From Rattus norvegicus (lineage: Eukaryota > Chordata > Mammalia > Rodentia > Muridae), in contig NC_086025.1 in NCBI RefSeq assembly GCF_036323735.1, positions 108,471,188 to 108,535,187 on the forward strand: a DNA stretch of 64,000 nucleotides, given 5' to 3'. The position numbers and the translations under genes are program-made. Position 1 is the stretch's first letter; the number at the start of each line of letters is the position of its first letter. This document shows, in pieces, positions 45,803-58,582 of this stretch. The notes beneath the pieces are model-generated. The model made no database searches. It worked only from the letters and a program-made list of their open reading frames with translations, and was not told the origin of the DNA.

Positions 45803-48800
45803 TCAGTCCCTGTTGCAGAGATTAGACTGGCAGCAAACGATGGAAACATGAGGGCCCAAGCCCAAGCTGGGGACATCAGGACAGGTATTGTAGCACATCT
45901 TCGTCACCAGAGGCAGGTCTGTAAAGCTGATGGGAGACCCTGGGGGACAAGAGAGAAACCATCGCACTTCCTGAAGCTGCCCAAACCCCTATCCCATCAG
46001 CCATTGTATTGAGGGCTACCCTCAAGCACTGAAAGACCCTGCCTGGTCCCTGTCCCAGGCAGAGGCTGCCAGACATATTCCTGCTGTGTTCTTGACCTGC
46101 TGGGCTCTGGGTTCTGCCTGCCCAGTGAGCCAGCTCTCAGTGCAAGAAGGGCGTATCCAGCCCACCCCTCCCATCACACTCACGGGTGGCAATGATGACA
46201 CAGTGGGTGGTGTTCCCTGGGCAGCGGAAAGGATGAGAGCATCCTCCGAATCCTTTGCACAGGTGGCAAAACATGCCCTGTGTTACAGCTACAGACAGAA
46301 AGAGACAGGGCAGCTGGTGAGCAAATCCTGCAGAGGTTAGCACCTGCTCTGGCACCCAGCATCCTGCTTCCACCCTGAGGTCAACCCCATAGCTCTGTAG
46401 CCCAGCCTCCCACGAGCTGCAAGGCCCCTCCAGACCTTGGAAGAAGGGCGGCAAAACCCCAATGCTCAGCCTACCACGGTGTGAGAGACAGTGATCATAT
46501 CGGAGCCAGCTGGTCTGTGTTCCTCTGCCCAGAGCACCAAGGGCTGGATGGAGCAGAGGTGGACCTTCTGGGGAAGGGGAGTACAGGTTCGGGCTCCTGA
46601 AGACCAGGGATGGGAGGGATGGGGGACTGAGACTTTAGCCATGCCCCTCTTTACTTCCAGGGACCTGAGAAAAATCATTTCTAGCCTTTGGGTCTCTATT
46701 CTATGGGCTGAAATGATAGAATCTTTATCCAGTTAGCAAAGAATACAGGTCAAGGCCAGGTAGAGGGAAAGTGGGAGCCTTCTGAGTTCTACTGGCCGTT
46801 TTTCTGGAAAATCCTAGATCACAGGTCTTGCATCCAGCCCAGAGACTCACCAGTCAGGTGCGTGGCCTACCCTGCTCTCTTGCTTTCTCAGGATTCCCTT
46901 ACCTGTCTACCTGCCTCTTCCTGTCCTCTCTGCATCTTTCTCCCTCTCTCTTCTTTAAGCTTTCTTCCTTGGATTCTGAAGTCCCTAACCCCATGCACAG
47001 GCCTCGGTATTCTCCATGACCCATCATACTGCTGCACACTGGCTCTGTTCAAGTCCTGAGCTGACACCGGCTGGGGAAACTCCTAGGGGAAGTCCCATCC
47101 TACATGAGCCACTGAATAGTGTTTGAGACAGGAAGCTGGCTCCTCCCTGGGGCTCCTACTATGGCCACACCTCTACTAGACCTCACATGTAAGTTTGCTG
47201 GTCTGTGCGGGCCAGTCTCAGAGGTCTTCATCCTAGGTACTATAGAGCAGGTGGACAGACAGGAAGTCCCTACCACAGCAAGGTCCCCACCGCTTGCCTT
47301 GATTGTTTACCAGCCCCTACCAAGCAGCCATAGCTGTGACCTTGCCAGGGGCACAGAAAGGTAGCAGCAAAAGCCAAACATTTCTGTAGCTGTCCCATGG
47401 ATGTTGAAGACACTAAACAGACTGAACATGGGTTCTGTGGCTGGCAAAGTGCTGGGGAGAATTGGGCTGGCCCCAAGTCCCATTTCTCTTCCTCTCCATG
47501 CCTCCTAGCTTTGCCCAGGCTCACCTTCCCATCATCCATGTGGCGTAAGCAAGCCCCAGCTCACAGGCTGTCTCCTCTGTGGGAGCTTCTCAGCTCTGGG
47601 ACAGAGATTCGCCTTTGGTACAGCCACCACGAGCTGGCCTTGTTATGTCCGTACTTACGTCTGTCTCCCCACTCCTATTCACTAGGGTTCTGGAGGTGAG
47701 TGGGGATCCCTTCCCTCTCCCCAACACCCACTCCCCCAAGCATCCATCATACTGGACCCTGCTTCACTGATGAGGCTCTGATATTCAGAGAATAAATGAC
47801 GGAATGAGCTCCAGGACGGGGACAGGATCTGGGTCACTAAGAGAAAGAAAACTGTCCCTCTTGGGGTCTTTGTCTTGTCATCAAGGAAGCCAGGAAGGTT
47901 TAGCTCTCAGGAGGGAATAGGCTCTGGGCACAGTGGTACGGTCATAGGGACAGATGTCCAGGTAGTCACTTGCTTATAGAGAGAGTGTTTCAGAGAAGGC
48001 AGGAGGGACAGTAGAATGAGCCCCGAGACAGCAGACTCCACCAGGTCCAATCCCACTGCAGTGTTACCAGGGACAGTTGACTTCCTCCGGTCTTATTTTC
48101 TCACTCTGGGGTCAGCTTAGGATGGAATTTACCCTTCCCAGGCTGTGTTGAGCCCTGGGGAGATGGCATTACCCAGGGGTGGCTGAGCAGGCCACCCAGC
48201 AAAGATATAGGACATGGAGGATGCCGAGAGAGGCTCTTGGAGATGGATCCCTCCAACTTCTAAGTGGTCAGGCTTGAGGCTTTTGTCTTGAGGGGCAGCT
48301 ATGAAGGAAGAGCCTGGAAGGCCCCAGTGTGGAGAACTGTCTCAGGCTCACAGATGATCCTGAAATACTAGAGCCTTGGCTAAGATGGAGATGGCCCGTG
48401 GCTGAACACCCCCTCTGAAACCTCAGCCCTGACAGAGACAAAATGTCTCTAAGCCTTGAGCTCAGGGCCATCAAAGTAGAGATGTTCTGTGCTAAAGACT
48501 GGGCAGCATTTAGGGGGTCAATAGTTCAGACTTCCTCAGATCAAAGGGTTCCCATTAAGACCAGTCCAAGAAGAGTGAATTAGAGCCAGAGATGTACACA
48601 TGGAAACCCCACCTCACACCTCAGGTGGACCCCAAACGTTGGAGCATTCCCACCCGTGATGGGAACCAAGGTTTTGCTAGGCGAGGCTCCAGGGAGCTGG
48701 GGCTGGCTGAGTCTGGAGCACGGTTTGCTGATTGCTCACAGAGGCAACTGTCTCTTTGCTCAGTCATCGATTGGGGATGGATATAGGGACAACATGGGCT

Positions 48801-49429
48801 CCACTAAATGATGGCAGGGCCAGGAATAGGCAATGATATTTGTGGGCGTCCCTGGGAGACCAGCAGCAGGCACTGGAGTCAAAGCTCCCCTTACTGAAGC
48901 AAGTGGAGCTAGCTAACCCAGAGGGTCTAGAAGTTCAAGGGGACTGAAAGTCAACTGGATGAACTCACCGTGGGAAGGCGAAACAGATGCAATCTAAGCA
49001 AGGAGGTAGAAGGGTGCCAGGAGAGAGTTTTGGCTGCAGAAGACGGACAGGCTGGGGACCTGGGGCTGGAGGGGGGCAAAGTACCAGAGGTGTGCAATGC
49101 TTGCCAGTGTGCAAGGGTGTTGCTATGGAGTTGGGGATGTGTATGGGTAGGTTCCAAACTGAAAAATAAACATGAGGACTGAGTGTTGTGGGGTCCAGAG
49201 AAGAGGGTTTAGGGATCTATGAAGGTCAGTGGCAGAAGACAGAAGCTTGCAGATAGGGAGGGTCTTGGGGTCAAGGCTGGGGAGAGGAGAAAGGAAAGGG
49301 GTACCCAGTGGTGGCTCAGGCTGGAAGGACGGTACTAAGTAAGGGTAGCAGAGAAGGCGGCCACATCCCTGACTCACCTAGCTCCATGCTCAAGACCACG
49401 GCCAGAAGGAACCAGAAGAGAAGCCTCAT
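45803..49429 (-). CDS. Slurp2: Secreted Ly6/PLAUR domain-containing protein 2, 97 aa
   Basis: Minus-strand coding exons are 49429-49378, 46288-46184 and 45939-45803 (52, 105 and 137 nt), joined at GCTAG|GTGAGT, CTGTAG|CTGTAA, CACCC|GTGAGT and CCCCAG|GGTCTC, both introns phase 1. They make 97 aa with TGA, equal to the human protein. The signal peptide is residues 1-17 (MRLLFWFLLAVVLSMEL). Cysteines are at 25, 28, 34, 40, 47, 68, 72, 88, 89 and 94, ending CCQSNLCNRD with no hydrophobic tail, so the product is secreted. N43 is a sequon. SLURP2 is a keratinocyte-secreted ligand acting on alpha3-type nicotinic and muscarinic receptors. It was once described as a LYNX1 splice form because the two loci adjoin. 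Intron 1 is 3.1 kb, the longest among these Ly6 genes, and shows no other exon. Confidence 0.94.
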
Positions 49430-49473
49430 GTTCTTCGTGTTAAGGACGGATGAGGCTTACTCCCTGGCCGCCC

Positions 49474-49479
49474 CTTATA
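49474..49479 (-). promoter_or_regulatory. Slurp2: TATA-like box of Slurp2
   Basis: CTTATA on the plus strand reads TATAAG on the minus strand, 45 bp before the start codon. It supports a Slurp2 promoter separate from that of Lynx1. Confidence 0.6.
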
Positions 49480-50607
49480 CCTGCTTGTGGCTCCTACTCC
49501 ACCCTCACCTCCCATTGCTGCTGGCTCCCAGCCCTGAGTCACTTGCAACCTGCCTCAGATGGGAGCTGGCAGAGCTTGTTGCTATGTGGCCCTGGGGACC
49601 CAGGTATGATTTCACAAGCCTTCTTCCCTCCTCCATGGAGTAGGGGTGTGCCAGACATCAGGCCCAAGGCTCAGACTGGAAGCTCAGTACAAGTCCACCT
49701 CACCCTTCAGCTGCACAGAGGACAGGGCACACCAAGCAGTCCTTGGCTCCACTCGAAAGCTGGACGGACTGGAGACAGAAACTGGAGCCTGGGCCGGGTG
49801 AAATTAGGATGTCTTCCTCGGCAGCTCACTCTAGATGGATTATGATGGCCACGCTTTTGAGAGACCAGTTTCCTCATCTGCTAAATCAGGCTTCGGTCTT
49901 GTTCTGTCCTGCCCAGGACTAGGAGAGCCAGAGAATCATGGCTGTATAGGTGGTACTGGGAAAAAGGGGTGAGTGCTATCTATCAAGGGATGATACTGGC
50001 ATGGTGGCAGCAGGAGAGGAAAGCTTTGGTGTTAAAAAGGTCCCAGGTTGGGATAAAGAGACAAAAACAGCATATTGCAGGGCAGAGGTCATTCTGTCAA
50101 TAGAATGAGGGCTGAGGCCATGCAAGAGACCCCGTGTGTCTACTCTGCCTGTCCAAATACTTCTGATTGACCTCCATTCTTTACGGGAACCCCAAACTTG
50201 GGGTTTGGACAGGGCAAAGGACCAGAGATCCTGAGAAAGGAGCTGGTAGAGTCCCTGAGAATTAATTAACAAGGATGTGGGATCTAGAATCAGAAAGCCA
50301 GACGAAAGCAGAAGTAGCAGGTAGGGGGTTCGGTCCAGTGTCTCCCACCCAGTTCCTCAGTCTTCCCTAAGGCTTGTCAGTCCATAGATGGGGACCGGTG
50401 GGCCTGCTTCTTTCCACAGTATGGAGGTGACTTTTAGTGAGCCGCGGGTATCCTGTTAATACCTCCCTTTCCCTGGATAGCTCGGATATGAGGACAGGAG
50501 CCAAAGACCTTCAGGATCAGAAGGACCCACCAAGCCAATCTGGATAGGTAAGCTGTGAGTTCAGACAGAAGGGTGTGAGAGAAAGAGAGACACACGTCCT
50601 TCACTTG

Positions 50608-50613
50608 TTTATT
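50608..50613 (-). terminator. Lynx1: Candidate polyadenylation signal of Lynx1
   Basis: TTTATT on the plus strand, AATAAA on the minus strand. Use of it would give a 3' UTR of about 3.4 kb; Lynx1 messages in other mammals have a long 3' UTR. Not proven from sequence. Confidence 0.45.
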
Positions 50614-50619
50614 CATTCC

Positions 50620-52305
50620 GAGGGGGATGGACATTGACGGGGCCACTCTGAAGTAGAGGTACATGGAGCTGGCTGGGAGAAGGGAGATGTGGCATAAAAG
50701 TGGATTTCATGTCCTTGCTGGGTGAGAGCTTGGGGTTAGCAGAGACACAACCAAGGGAAGTGCAAGACATCACAGATCCATGCATCCTTTGGGGCCGCCT
50801 CTGTGCAGACCCCAGGCAAGGGACCTCCAAGAGCCAGTAGAGAGGGCACTGTCACTGTCATTTCACCGATGAGATGGCTGGAACCTGAGTCTGGGCTTGA
50901 GGAGCCCAGGTCGTTCCGTGCTACAGGGTGCCATGGTGCTTGCCAGGAAGTAACCACGCACCAAAGCAAAGGGCTACCCTACTCCTGAAAATCTAGAGTT
51001 TCAGAATGCTGACTCATGTGCTTGCTGCAGGAGATGAAGACGTGGGTGCTCGGCACCACTCCTCTCCTCATCTGCTTTTGGGGAAGCCAATCACAGAGAC
51101 GGTGGCAGAGCATGGCTCTCACTGGACAGCTTCTCTCTGGTGGACCAGACCAGACACCTCTCTCTGCCCTGAAGTATGTTTTGACTTCATGTGCTGACCC
51201 GGCTTCATCAAATCCCACGGAAGTACACACACTCCATGTGTGTCTCACTGTGCGGTCCAGCAGCCTCTCTCCAGTGACTACCAAGACACTTCCACACGGC
51301 AGCTCTATAGATAACTGCTGCCAGCCGCCCTGGACACCCCAGTGTTGAGGGGCCACTGTTTATCACAGTGTGAGAACACTCAACGGCCTTGAGCCCTCGT
51401 CCCTGACAGCATTAGCCCTGACAAAGGCTGATGTTCCTTTGTACTTCTCTGGATCTTCAGGGCTGGATACCCCTGGCCTTCCCCTCAATCACTCAGACCT
51501 CCAGATCTAAAGTTTCAGGTTCATAGGCTCTGACAACACTTCACTCTGAAATTCTCTGGCTTATGAAGTCACTATCATCTCATGGGTGCACAGCCTCAAA
51601 GAACCCCAGCCGTTGGAGGAGCACCCGTAGTTGAATGGGTTGGTACTGGAAAGACGAATGGCTGAGGAGAACGAAGTGCCTCACTCTTCTGTGCCTCAGT
51701 GTCTTTACCTGTCAAAGGGGGGCAGGAATGACCTCCCCGTATGCTTTTGCAGAACCGCTGTGGAGTGTGGAGAGTCACCTGCAGTGAGCTAGACAGATGT
51801 TCATCACAGCAGCCCAGACAGGATTCAGGACAGGCCATCTGGTACTGTTCCCCTAACCTGCATCTCCCACTGGCAGACTTGGCCCTGTATTAATCGAGCA
51901 CCTTTTGGGGCTCTATGCTAAGCACCAAGGACAGGCTAGCTAGGCACAGAGCTTCCTGCAGGGCTGAGTGGCAGTGTGGCCACTGTGGGGCCTATCTGGT
52001 TGGTGTCCAGAGGCAGGTGAAAGAAGCTGACCCCAGCACTGCAGCAGCCGCAGCGCTTTGCTTTGGGGCCACAGATAATCAAGCCTCTACCACATCACCC
52101 CCTTGTGGTAGGCGGGGGAACCTGATCTCGGGCTCCTCCCAGTTTTGGCTGAGGGTGCCACCTAACTGGGGATAATGAACTTGCACAAGCAGGGTAACAG
52201 GATAATGTTTCCCAGGCCTCACCCACTGAGTCAGGGGCCTGCCTCTGACCCTCCTTGCCAGTGTCCTGTGGCTTCCACAGGTCAGCCCCAATGCTGGCTG
52301 CTTGG

Positions 52306-52337
<32 letters not shown>

Positions 52338-53996
52338 TGTGTGTGTGTTCCATGCAAGCTCAGGTCCAGGCAGCACTGGCTTCATCCCAGTATCCTGCCT
52401 AGACCTCAGGGGACACCACAGCCATCTGTAACCACTGCCTGCGTGCACATGTGCATGTGCATTTCACTCTCCCCCTTCCTGGCCTTCCTTGAGACTCGTC
52501 TTCCCTTAGGGTAGTCAATGTCTCCTCAGCTCCAAGCCATTTCCCACCCAATTCACCTATGTAATAAAGCCCCACAGTTCCTATGCCTAAGAATCTAGGC
52601 AAGCCTATCAGCAGAATGCCCTCCCCCTCCCAAATCCTCCAGTGGCCTATCCCCAGAGGAGGAGGAAACTGAGGCAGAAAAGCACATCAGCTCTAGCAGC
52701 AGACAGAGCTCAGGTCTGCCGAGAACAGGGAGGAAGGTCCCCAGGTTGGGCCTCTGTGTCCCTGAGCTTCTGCCATGGGAGGTCTGGAAAAAACATTCGA
52801 GACATAGTGACCACTAGGACTCACCATAGGTAATCCCACTATATGGACACTGGCCAGCATTCTGACCCCTGGGCTGGGCCAGCTTCAGCAGGGTTCCTCA
52901 GTGGCACATGAGTTGGAGTACTAGTTGGAGAGCAGGGTAAGGCTCTCAGAGACAACTACATGGCATGAAAGGTGTCTCCTAAATCTGGGCTGGGTTCTCC
53001 TGAGACTTGATACCCAGCAGTCTTCAGCCACCACAGATGTCACAGGCAGTCACCTAGGGATTGGGCTGGCTCTCTGTACACTCGTCTCCCAATAACTTAC
53101 CAAGAGACTGAAGGACATAGGAGCTGTCTACGGGACCTGGGTAGTCTGGCTAAAGTCTGCGTCCCTGTCTCAGTTACCCCACTAACCTGCTCTGACTGCC
53201 TCTGATCCCATCCTGCCATGCCCAGAATAGCTCTGGCCAGTGTGCAGGCCAGACAAAATATAGCATGGGTCACCCGCCCGCCCGCATGTCCCTGCCAGCC
53301 TGAAGTCCCAGCAGCCAGTATGTGAGTGAGGGACTGTAGTGGAGGTCAAAGGGCTGGCTGAGCTGGGGCTGGAGGGATCTCAGTGGCCTATGGAAATGAA
53401 GCCGTTGCTAGCAACCCTTGGCCAATGGCTATCCTGAGGGCAGGTCTGGCAGAGTTCCTCAGATAAGTAGGAACAACAAGGGCTTCCTCACATGGCTTCC
53501 ACATCATGTTTGCCCTGGGAAGCTGCTGGATTTAGGAGATAGCTCTGCTGAGTCTTTCTCTGCTTCTAGCCAGTTCATTATCACCCCCACCTCCAGGAGA
53601 CCTATCCTCTACTGGGTAGACTGAGGCAGGGTCCTGACACTATGAAGGTGGAGTTTGGCTACTAATTCTATTAAACCAGTATTCCTTGACTTAAGCAATG
53701 ATCCCTCCCCCCATAAACATCACTCTCCCAGATACTCCTAATCCTGGGTAGAGGAGGAGCCGAGCCTGCCCCACCCATGACTGGGCACATTCCAGGTCCA
53801 TACATCAGCCTTCTGAAAATGACCTTGGAGTGAGGTATCTGGATGGCATCAGTCCTTTCATAGACAGCCACGGAACCTCATGGCTGAGGAGTCTCAGAGG
53901 GAAGAGGGTTGGGTGAAGCAAGTGGGCGAGAGGGGGTAACTGTATTTTTTAAAGAGTGTTGTGTTTGAGGGGGTCTGGTTTGGGGAACAAAGCTCT
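50620..53996 (-). other. Lynx1: Presumed long 3' UTR of Lynx1
   Basis: No exon of another gene is seen in this 3.4 kb. It contains a TG/CGTG repeat at 52304-52349. The region is largely free of SINEs, unlike the 41.5-44 kb and 56-59 kb stretches, which would fit transcribed sequence. Confidence 0.4.
52304..52349 (+). repeat. (TG)n-(CGTG)n microsatellite
   Basis: GTGTGTGTGTGCGTGCGTGC with flanking TG units, alternating purine-pyrimidine. It lies in the presumed Lynx1 3' UTR. Confidence 0.9.
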
Positions 53997-54638
53997 TCAT
54001 AGCAAGCTCCAGAAGGTAGCTAGGAGTGCCGGGACCAGGGCCAAGGTCACTGGGGTAGCAAAGCCAGCACCATTGCACAGGTAGTACTGGCAACAGGAGG
54101 TGGCAGATGCGTGCTTGGAGTAGCCATCGTACACGGTCTCAAAGCAGCTGGGAACACAGGACTTCCTCACCTTCATCCGGTACGGGGTGAAGTCTGCAGG
54201 GGACAGACACAAGAAGGTTACAGTGAGAGAATGGGGTCCTTGGATGGCTCAATCTTAGCTTGTCCACCAGGGCAGGTGGAAGACTCCCTCCAGGATGCCA
54301 GACTTACAAGTTCGAGTGGTCATACAGTAGGTGGCCATGGCGGGGCATCGCATGGGTTTGAAGCAGTTGTCTCCATTGTAGGCACATACGTGGCACTCCA
54401 GAGCCTGGGCTGTGAACCAGGATGGGGGCCAGAGAGCAGGAAGAGATCATTTTCCTGCCAGTCAAACCCTAGCTGTCCCCAAGCAACCTCCCACTCCCAC
54501 TGGGTTCTGGCCAGCCTGCCCTCTCTCCACCTGCCTTTCCCGGGGTCAGCCTTCAACGGGGTCCCTCTAGCCTCTGTCCACCTTACCCACAGGCAGGCCC
54601 ATCAGAGCCACCAGGAATACTGTCAGCAAGTGGGTCAT
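53997..54638 (-). CDS. Lynx1: Ly6/neurotoxin-1 (prototoxin), GPI-anchored nicotinic receptor modulator, 116 aa
   Basis: Minus-strand coding exons are 54638-54587, 54409-54308 and 54193-53997 (52, 102 and 197 nt), joined at GTGG|GTAAGG, TCACAG|CCCAGG, AACTT|GTAAGT and CTGCAG|ACTTCA, both introns phase 1. The result is 116 aa and TGA, as in human. Residues 1-17 or so are a signal peptide (HLLTVFLVALMGLPV). Cysteines are at 23, 26, 33, 39, 46, 64, 68, 85, 86 and 91, ending CCQYYLCNGAG. The hydrophobic tail TLALVPALLATFWSLL is a GPI signal, with the anchor probably near N92. LYNX1 is a neuronal brake on alpha4beta2 and alpha7 nicotinic receptors and on cortical plasticity. A splice acceptor ends at 54646, seven nt before the ATG, so the start codon is in exon 2 of the message. 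The gene is compact, with introns of 177 and 114 bp. Confidence 0.96.
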
Positions 54639-55149
54639 GACGGAGCTGTGAGGACAGTGTCGGAGGGAACAGGAGGACAGCAGCTGGTCCTGGATCCAAC
54701 TCAGGTCAGAGAAGAAGCAGGACACAGAGGCCCTGCTTGAGCTCTTGGTCTCCTAGTGATAAAGCAGCCTTGCATAGACGATGATAAGAGACTTGTGATG
54801 ACAGCTGGGCTGGGGCAGTCACAAGAGCCTCCCAGCTCAGTGGGTATCACTAATTTCCAGTTACCTGGAGATGGGAGGAGGGAATAGGGAGTAGGATATG
54901 GAGCGATCCAACAGAAGACCAAAAGCAAGCAAAAAGCGGGGGTGGACAGAGCTAAAGAAGCGGAGGAACGGGCAACATCAATGAAAATCGGGAGGCCCCA
55001 GGGTCCTTGAATGTCAAACACAAAGAGAACTTCACCCAGGGGGTCTTTTTTGCAGGGGCCTTACTGAGACTTGGCAAGCAGTCTCTTCTGGCAAAGCCCA
55101 GAGTGCAAGAGGCTCAGCAAAATAAGACTGGAACCCAGGTTTAGACTGT

Positions 55150-55870
55150 TTATGGGGCAGGGGTCCTTCTCGCGCTTGCTCTTGCTGCGTGAAGTCCCCC
55201 TCCCCCGCCCCGCGCGCAGGAAAGTGTAGACTGATGTGTGAGTGCTTCGCCACAGCGGAAGGGGCCATGATGAGTGCTCAGCTCCCACCTAAAGGCTCTT
55301 AGGATGCACGCCAGACGATGCTTGCCCAAGACAGAGCTCCATAGGTTGGGTCTGGCGTTTGGGACTGTTGGAGGGGGATGTGAACTAATATTCTCCTCCC
55401 TGTCTATAGACTCGAGCCGGCTCTGGGCTGTAGGGGTACCAAAATACCCTCCCGGAAGACAACCCACCCTTCATGACCCATTTTCCAGGTGCCAGCCCAG
55501 GATACCGAGGTCCTGAATCAGGCCAGGCCTGCGGCTCCGGTGAGCCTGCCCCCTCTCAGGGAGCTCCGCCCGAAAGACTGCAGTCTTGCTTGGGGAGGAC
55601 TCCCGGGGCTGTCTGGGTGCGGAGTGACCTCGCCCTTGCCCTTCACCACCACGATACCTATCGTCATGCAAACTCACCCGTGGCCGCTCCCAGGTCCCTC
55701 CCGCAGTCTGACAGTGAATCTGTACACACTTCGTGCGGTGTTTGTACCGCATCGCAGGCAGGTGGAGTAGGCTCCGCCACCGCAACAGATCCGCAGCGCA
55801 GCTCATTACTGGCCCCGCCCCATCCCGCCCCCGGGACACACGCTCGGCCCCTGAGACCGCTCAAACTCCG
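55150..55870 (-). promoter_or_regulatory. Lynx1: CpG island with candidate 5' noncoding exon of Lynx1
   Basis: A CG-rich block about 0.5-1.2 kb upstream of the Lynx1 start codon. A minus-strand donor reads CCACGG|GTGAGT, ending a putative exon at 55678. The matching acceptor lies just before the Lynx1 ATG, with a long pyrimidine tract. The first exon would start at about 55800-55860. No TATA box was seen. Confidence 0.55.
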
Positions 55871-55879
55871 CCCCTAGCC

Positions 55880-56425
55880 TGCCTTCTGAATGCTCAATCT
55901 CCAGAGAAAGGTCTTTCAGGTAGTTGGGCATTGCTGGGCATCAGAATGCACCCTCTTATGTGCAGATTCACAGAAGTGATCCAGAGGCTAGTGTATACCT
56001 CCTGGACATTCTCCTCAGCTTTTATCGAAGTCTCTCCTCACCCCTGCTGCCCTGCTCCCACAGACCAAACTGCACTAAGTGGACATGCTGACTCTGGGAA
56101 GGACCTCATTGTACCTCTGTCCTTATGTGGGATTCAGAGCAACGCCTGTGAGCAAGCCTTAGAGGAATCCCATGGCTCATAGGCAGTTCTTACCATCAAA
56201 ATATCACTAAATAATTACTCTATGTAGCTAAAATTCATTTTATTTTTTGTGTTTCAAAAGCAGCCAAAATTTAATAGTTCTTCACAAATACTACTTTTTT
56301 TTCTTGTTGTGTGAGGAAGAAAATAAAATCCTGCAGCAACAGCGAAGAGTGCACCTGCCACTCTTCCAGTAGAAGCGTATGCACATCCAAGGGGCCTTAG
56401 AACTAAGACAAACACCCCAGGGGAG
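55880..56425. other. Intergenic DNA upstream of Lynx1
   Basis: No gene is visible; the A/T-rich part near 56200-56330 looks like old repeat sequence that I cannot name. Confidence 0.35.
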
Positions 56426-56430
56426 TAAGC

Positions 56431-56572
56431 CTGGAAGGCAGAGGCAGGTGGATTTCTGTGAGTTTAAGGCCAGTCTGGTTTACAAAAGAAGTTCCAGGGT
56501 AGTCAAGGCTTGTTACACAGAGGAACCCTGTCTCAAAAAAAAAATTAAAAAAAAAAAATAAAAACAACTGAG
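56431..56572 (+). repeat. B1 SINE, 5'-truncated, with A-rich tail
   Basis: GGAAGGCAGAGGCAGGTGGA, TTTAAGGCCAGTCTGGTTTA and AGAGGAACCCTGTCTCAAAA followed by an A-rich tail. Confidence 0.85.
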
Positions 56573-56647
56573 ACAAAGAACCAATACACTCTAGTCCCTG
56601 AGAAAACATGCCCAAACCACCCATAAAGACTACATGGCAGTGTACTT

Positions 56648-56966
56648 AAGAATGGCTTGTAGAATCAAAGGTTTGACTATTTGGTCCCATTTGGGGAGGA
56701 CTAAAAGGTGTGCTCCTGGAGGAGGAGGTATGCAGGTGGATGAAGTTTCTAAAAGACTCGCACCATTCCCAGATAGCTCTCTCTGCCTCCTGCGTGGGGA
56801 TCAAAGCCGAGATCTCAGCTCTTTCTGCCGCCGTGCCTTTGCTCCTCCACTCATGGACTCTTCCCTTCCGAGACTGTAAGCCAAAATTAAGTGCTGTCTT
56901 TTCTATGTTGCCTCAGTCACAGTGTTTTGTTGCACCAATAGAAAAGTAATTCAGGCAGACAGTGTT
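56648..56966 (+). mobile_element. Solo MaLR-type LTR
   Basis: The 3' part reads GAGACTGTAAGCCAAAATTA, AGTGCTGTCTTTTCTATGTTG, CAGTGTTTTGTTGCACCAAT and AGAAAAGTAATTCAGGCAG, a typical rodent ERVL-MaLR LTR end. No internal region follows. Confidence 0.6.
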
Positions 56967-57069
56967 CTGAGCCACCAAACAAATCTCAATAGATGTATGG
57001 GTAAGGATCAAAACCAAACAGTTCTTTCCATGGACGGCAATGGACTTCGATTAAAAATCTGCGGCAGTG

Positions 57070-57235
57070 GGGTTAGATAGGAGGCTCAGTGGACAGCACT
57101 CCTTGCTATACAAGCCCGACACCTGAGTCTGATCCCCGGAACCACCTGCAGAAGGACAGAACCAACTCCTGAAAGATGTCCTCTGATTCCTCTGCTGTGG
57201 TATGTGTGTGCCTGCACTGTCTCCCCAATAACAGG
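57070..57235 (+). repeat. tRNA-derived SINE (B4 or B3 type)
   Basis: AGGAGGCTCAGTGGACAGCA, CTGAGTCTGATCCCCGGAAC and CTGAAAGATGTCCTCTGATT show the order of a tRNA-like head and a B4/B3 body. Confidence 0.55.
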
Positions 57236-57885
57236 AACAATGGTGACAACAACAAAGGTTTAAAAGTTATCAGAACAAAGTTTTGTTCTGTTTTGTTTTG
57301 TTTTGTTTTACAAATGTTGCAGAAGCTGTATGACAACACATTTCTAAATAACCCACGGGGCAAGGGTAACATCAATCAGAAAGTCAGAAAATATTCCTGG
57401 CAGATAAGGAAGACACAACCCATCAGAGCCCCTGATGCAGTCACAGCGAGAGGCCATGCAAGCATTATTGTAGGAGATGCCAAGGAAATGGTGTTGCAAG
57501 AGAGAGAATGGTCCCTTGGGTTCAGATTCCCAGCGCCATAGAAAAGCTGGGCTAATCGCTGTGGATACTGAGTGTCCACATGCTATTAGAACAGAGGGTG
57601 CCCTCTGAAGAAATGTTACTCTGAACTGATGTTTGGAGACACCAAAACTCCTGTACTTGGTAAAAACAGAGCAGGTACCATTGCTCAGAAAAGAAATATC
57701 TAAAAGCTGGGCTAAGTGGTGTTTGCCTGAAACCACAGTGCTGAGGAAGGTTTGGGAATCACTGGGGGTTACCTAGCTACCCAGTCCAGACAAATCTTTG
57801 GGCTCCACTTTTCAGTGAATTGCCTTGAGCCAAAAACATATGTTACAGAGTGATAGGGGAAGATATTCAGCATCAGCCTCTGGTC
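57236..57885. other. Repeat-bounded DNA without a gene
   Basis: A TTTTG-repeat tract is at about 57283-57310. The rest has no recognised features. Confidence 0.4.
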
Positions 57886-57887
57886 TA

Positions 57888-57888
<1 letters not shown>

Positions 57889-57941
<53 letters not shown>

Positions 57942-57968
57942 GTCTCTCTCTCTCTCCCTCTTTCTCTC
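57889..57968 (+). repeat. (CT)n microsatellite
   Basis: About 80 bp of CT with few interruptions, a homopyrimidine/homopurine tract able to form triplex DNA. Confidence 0.95.
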
Positions 57969-58516
57969 TAAAACCAAAAAGGTGTGGGGGGAGGAATCAG
58001 TGAAACAGAAAGATCAAAAGAATAAGAGAATAGGTCAACTCAAAGGCCTTTCTCAGAATGCCCAGAAGAGTCACCAGTTCCCTTTTGTCTATGGCTGGAC
58101 CAGAGAACAGACTTGTCAGAAGCCAGACCCAGGTGAATGATTAGAGGAACAGGTGATAGGTAGTCTTTATGTTCTCTGTGAGAAATGGGCTCTTAGTCTG
58201 AGCTACCAATGAGACTATAGATCACACCCTTTGGGATAGTGAGGACAATAGATGGTCCAGGTAGGCTGGCCCTCTTAGAAGACATGGTCAGCTGGTTTTG
58301 AAGCCCCTACCTGATCTTTAGTTGTGCTTGGTTGGATGGCATGTCTTCTGCAGATCCAATTGCACCCAGGGTTAGCAGATGCTGCTGCTAGGTGCCTTGT
58401 TGTAGCTGCCTCCAGCCAGAATCACTACTGGGGCCCTTCTGTTGGGCCTAAGCTCCTGTAGGAGGAACCACAGAAATGAGAGACAGGACTGTCAGCTTCC
58501 CACTGACCCCAGTCTC

Positions 58517-58535
58517 TACCTACCTACCTACCTAC

Positions 58536-58582
<47 letters not shown>

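Noticed and set aside
55471..55839. 122-codon minus-strand frame over the Lynx1 CpG island
   Set aside because: It overlaps the candidate noncoding first exon and its donor; no family resemblance. I treat it as 5' UTR and promoter sequence.
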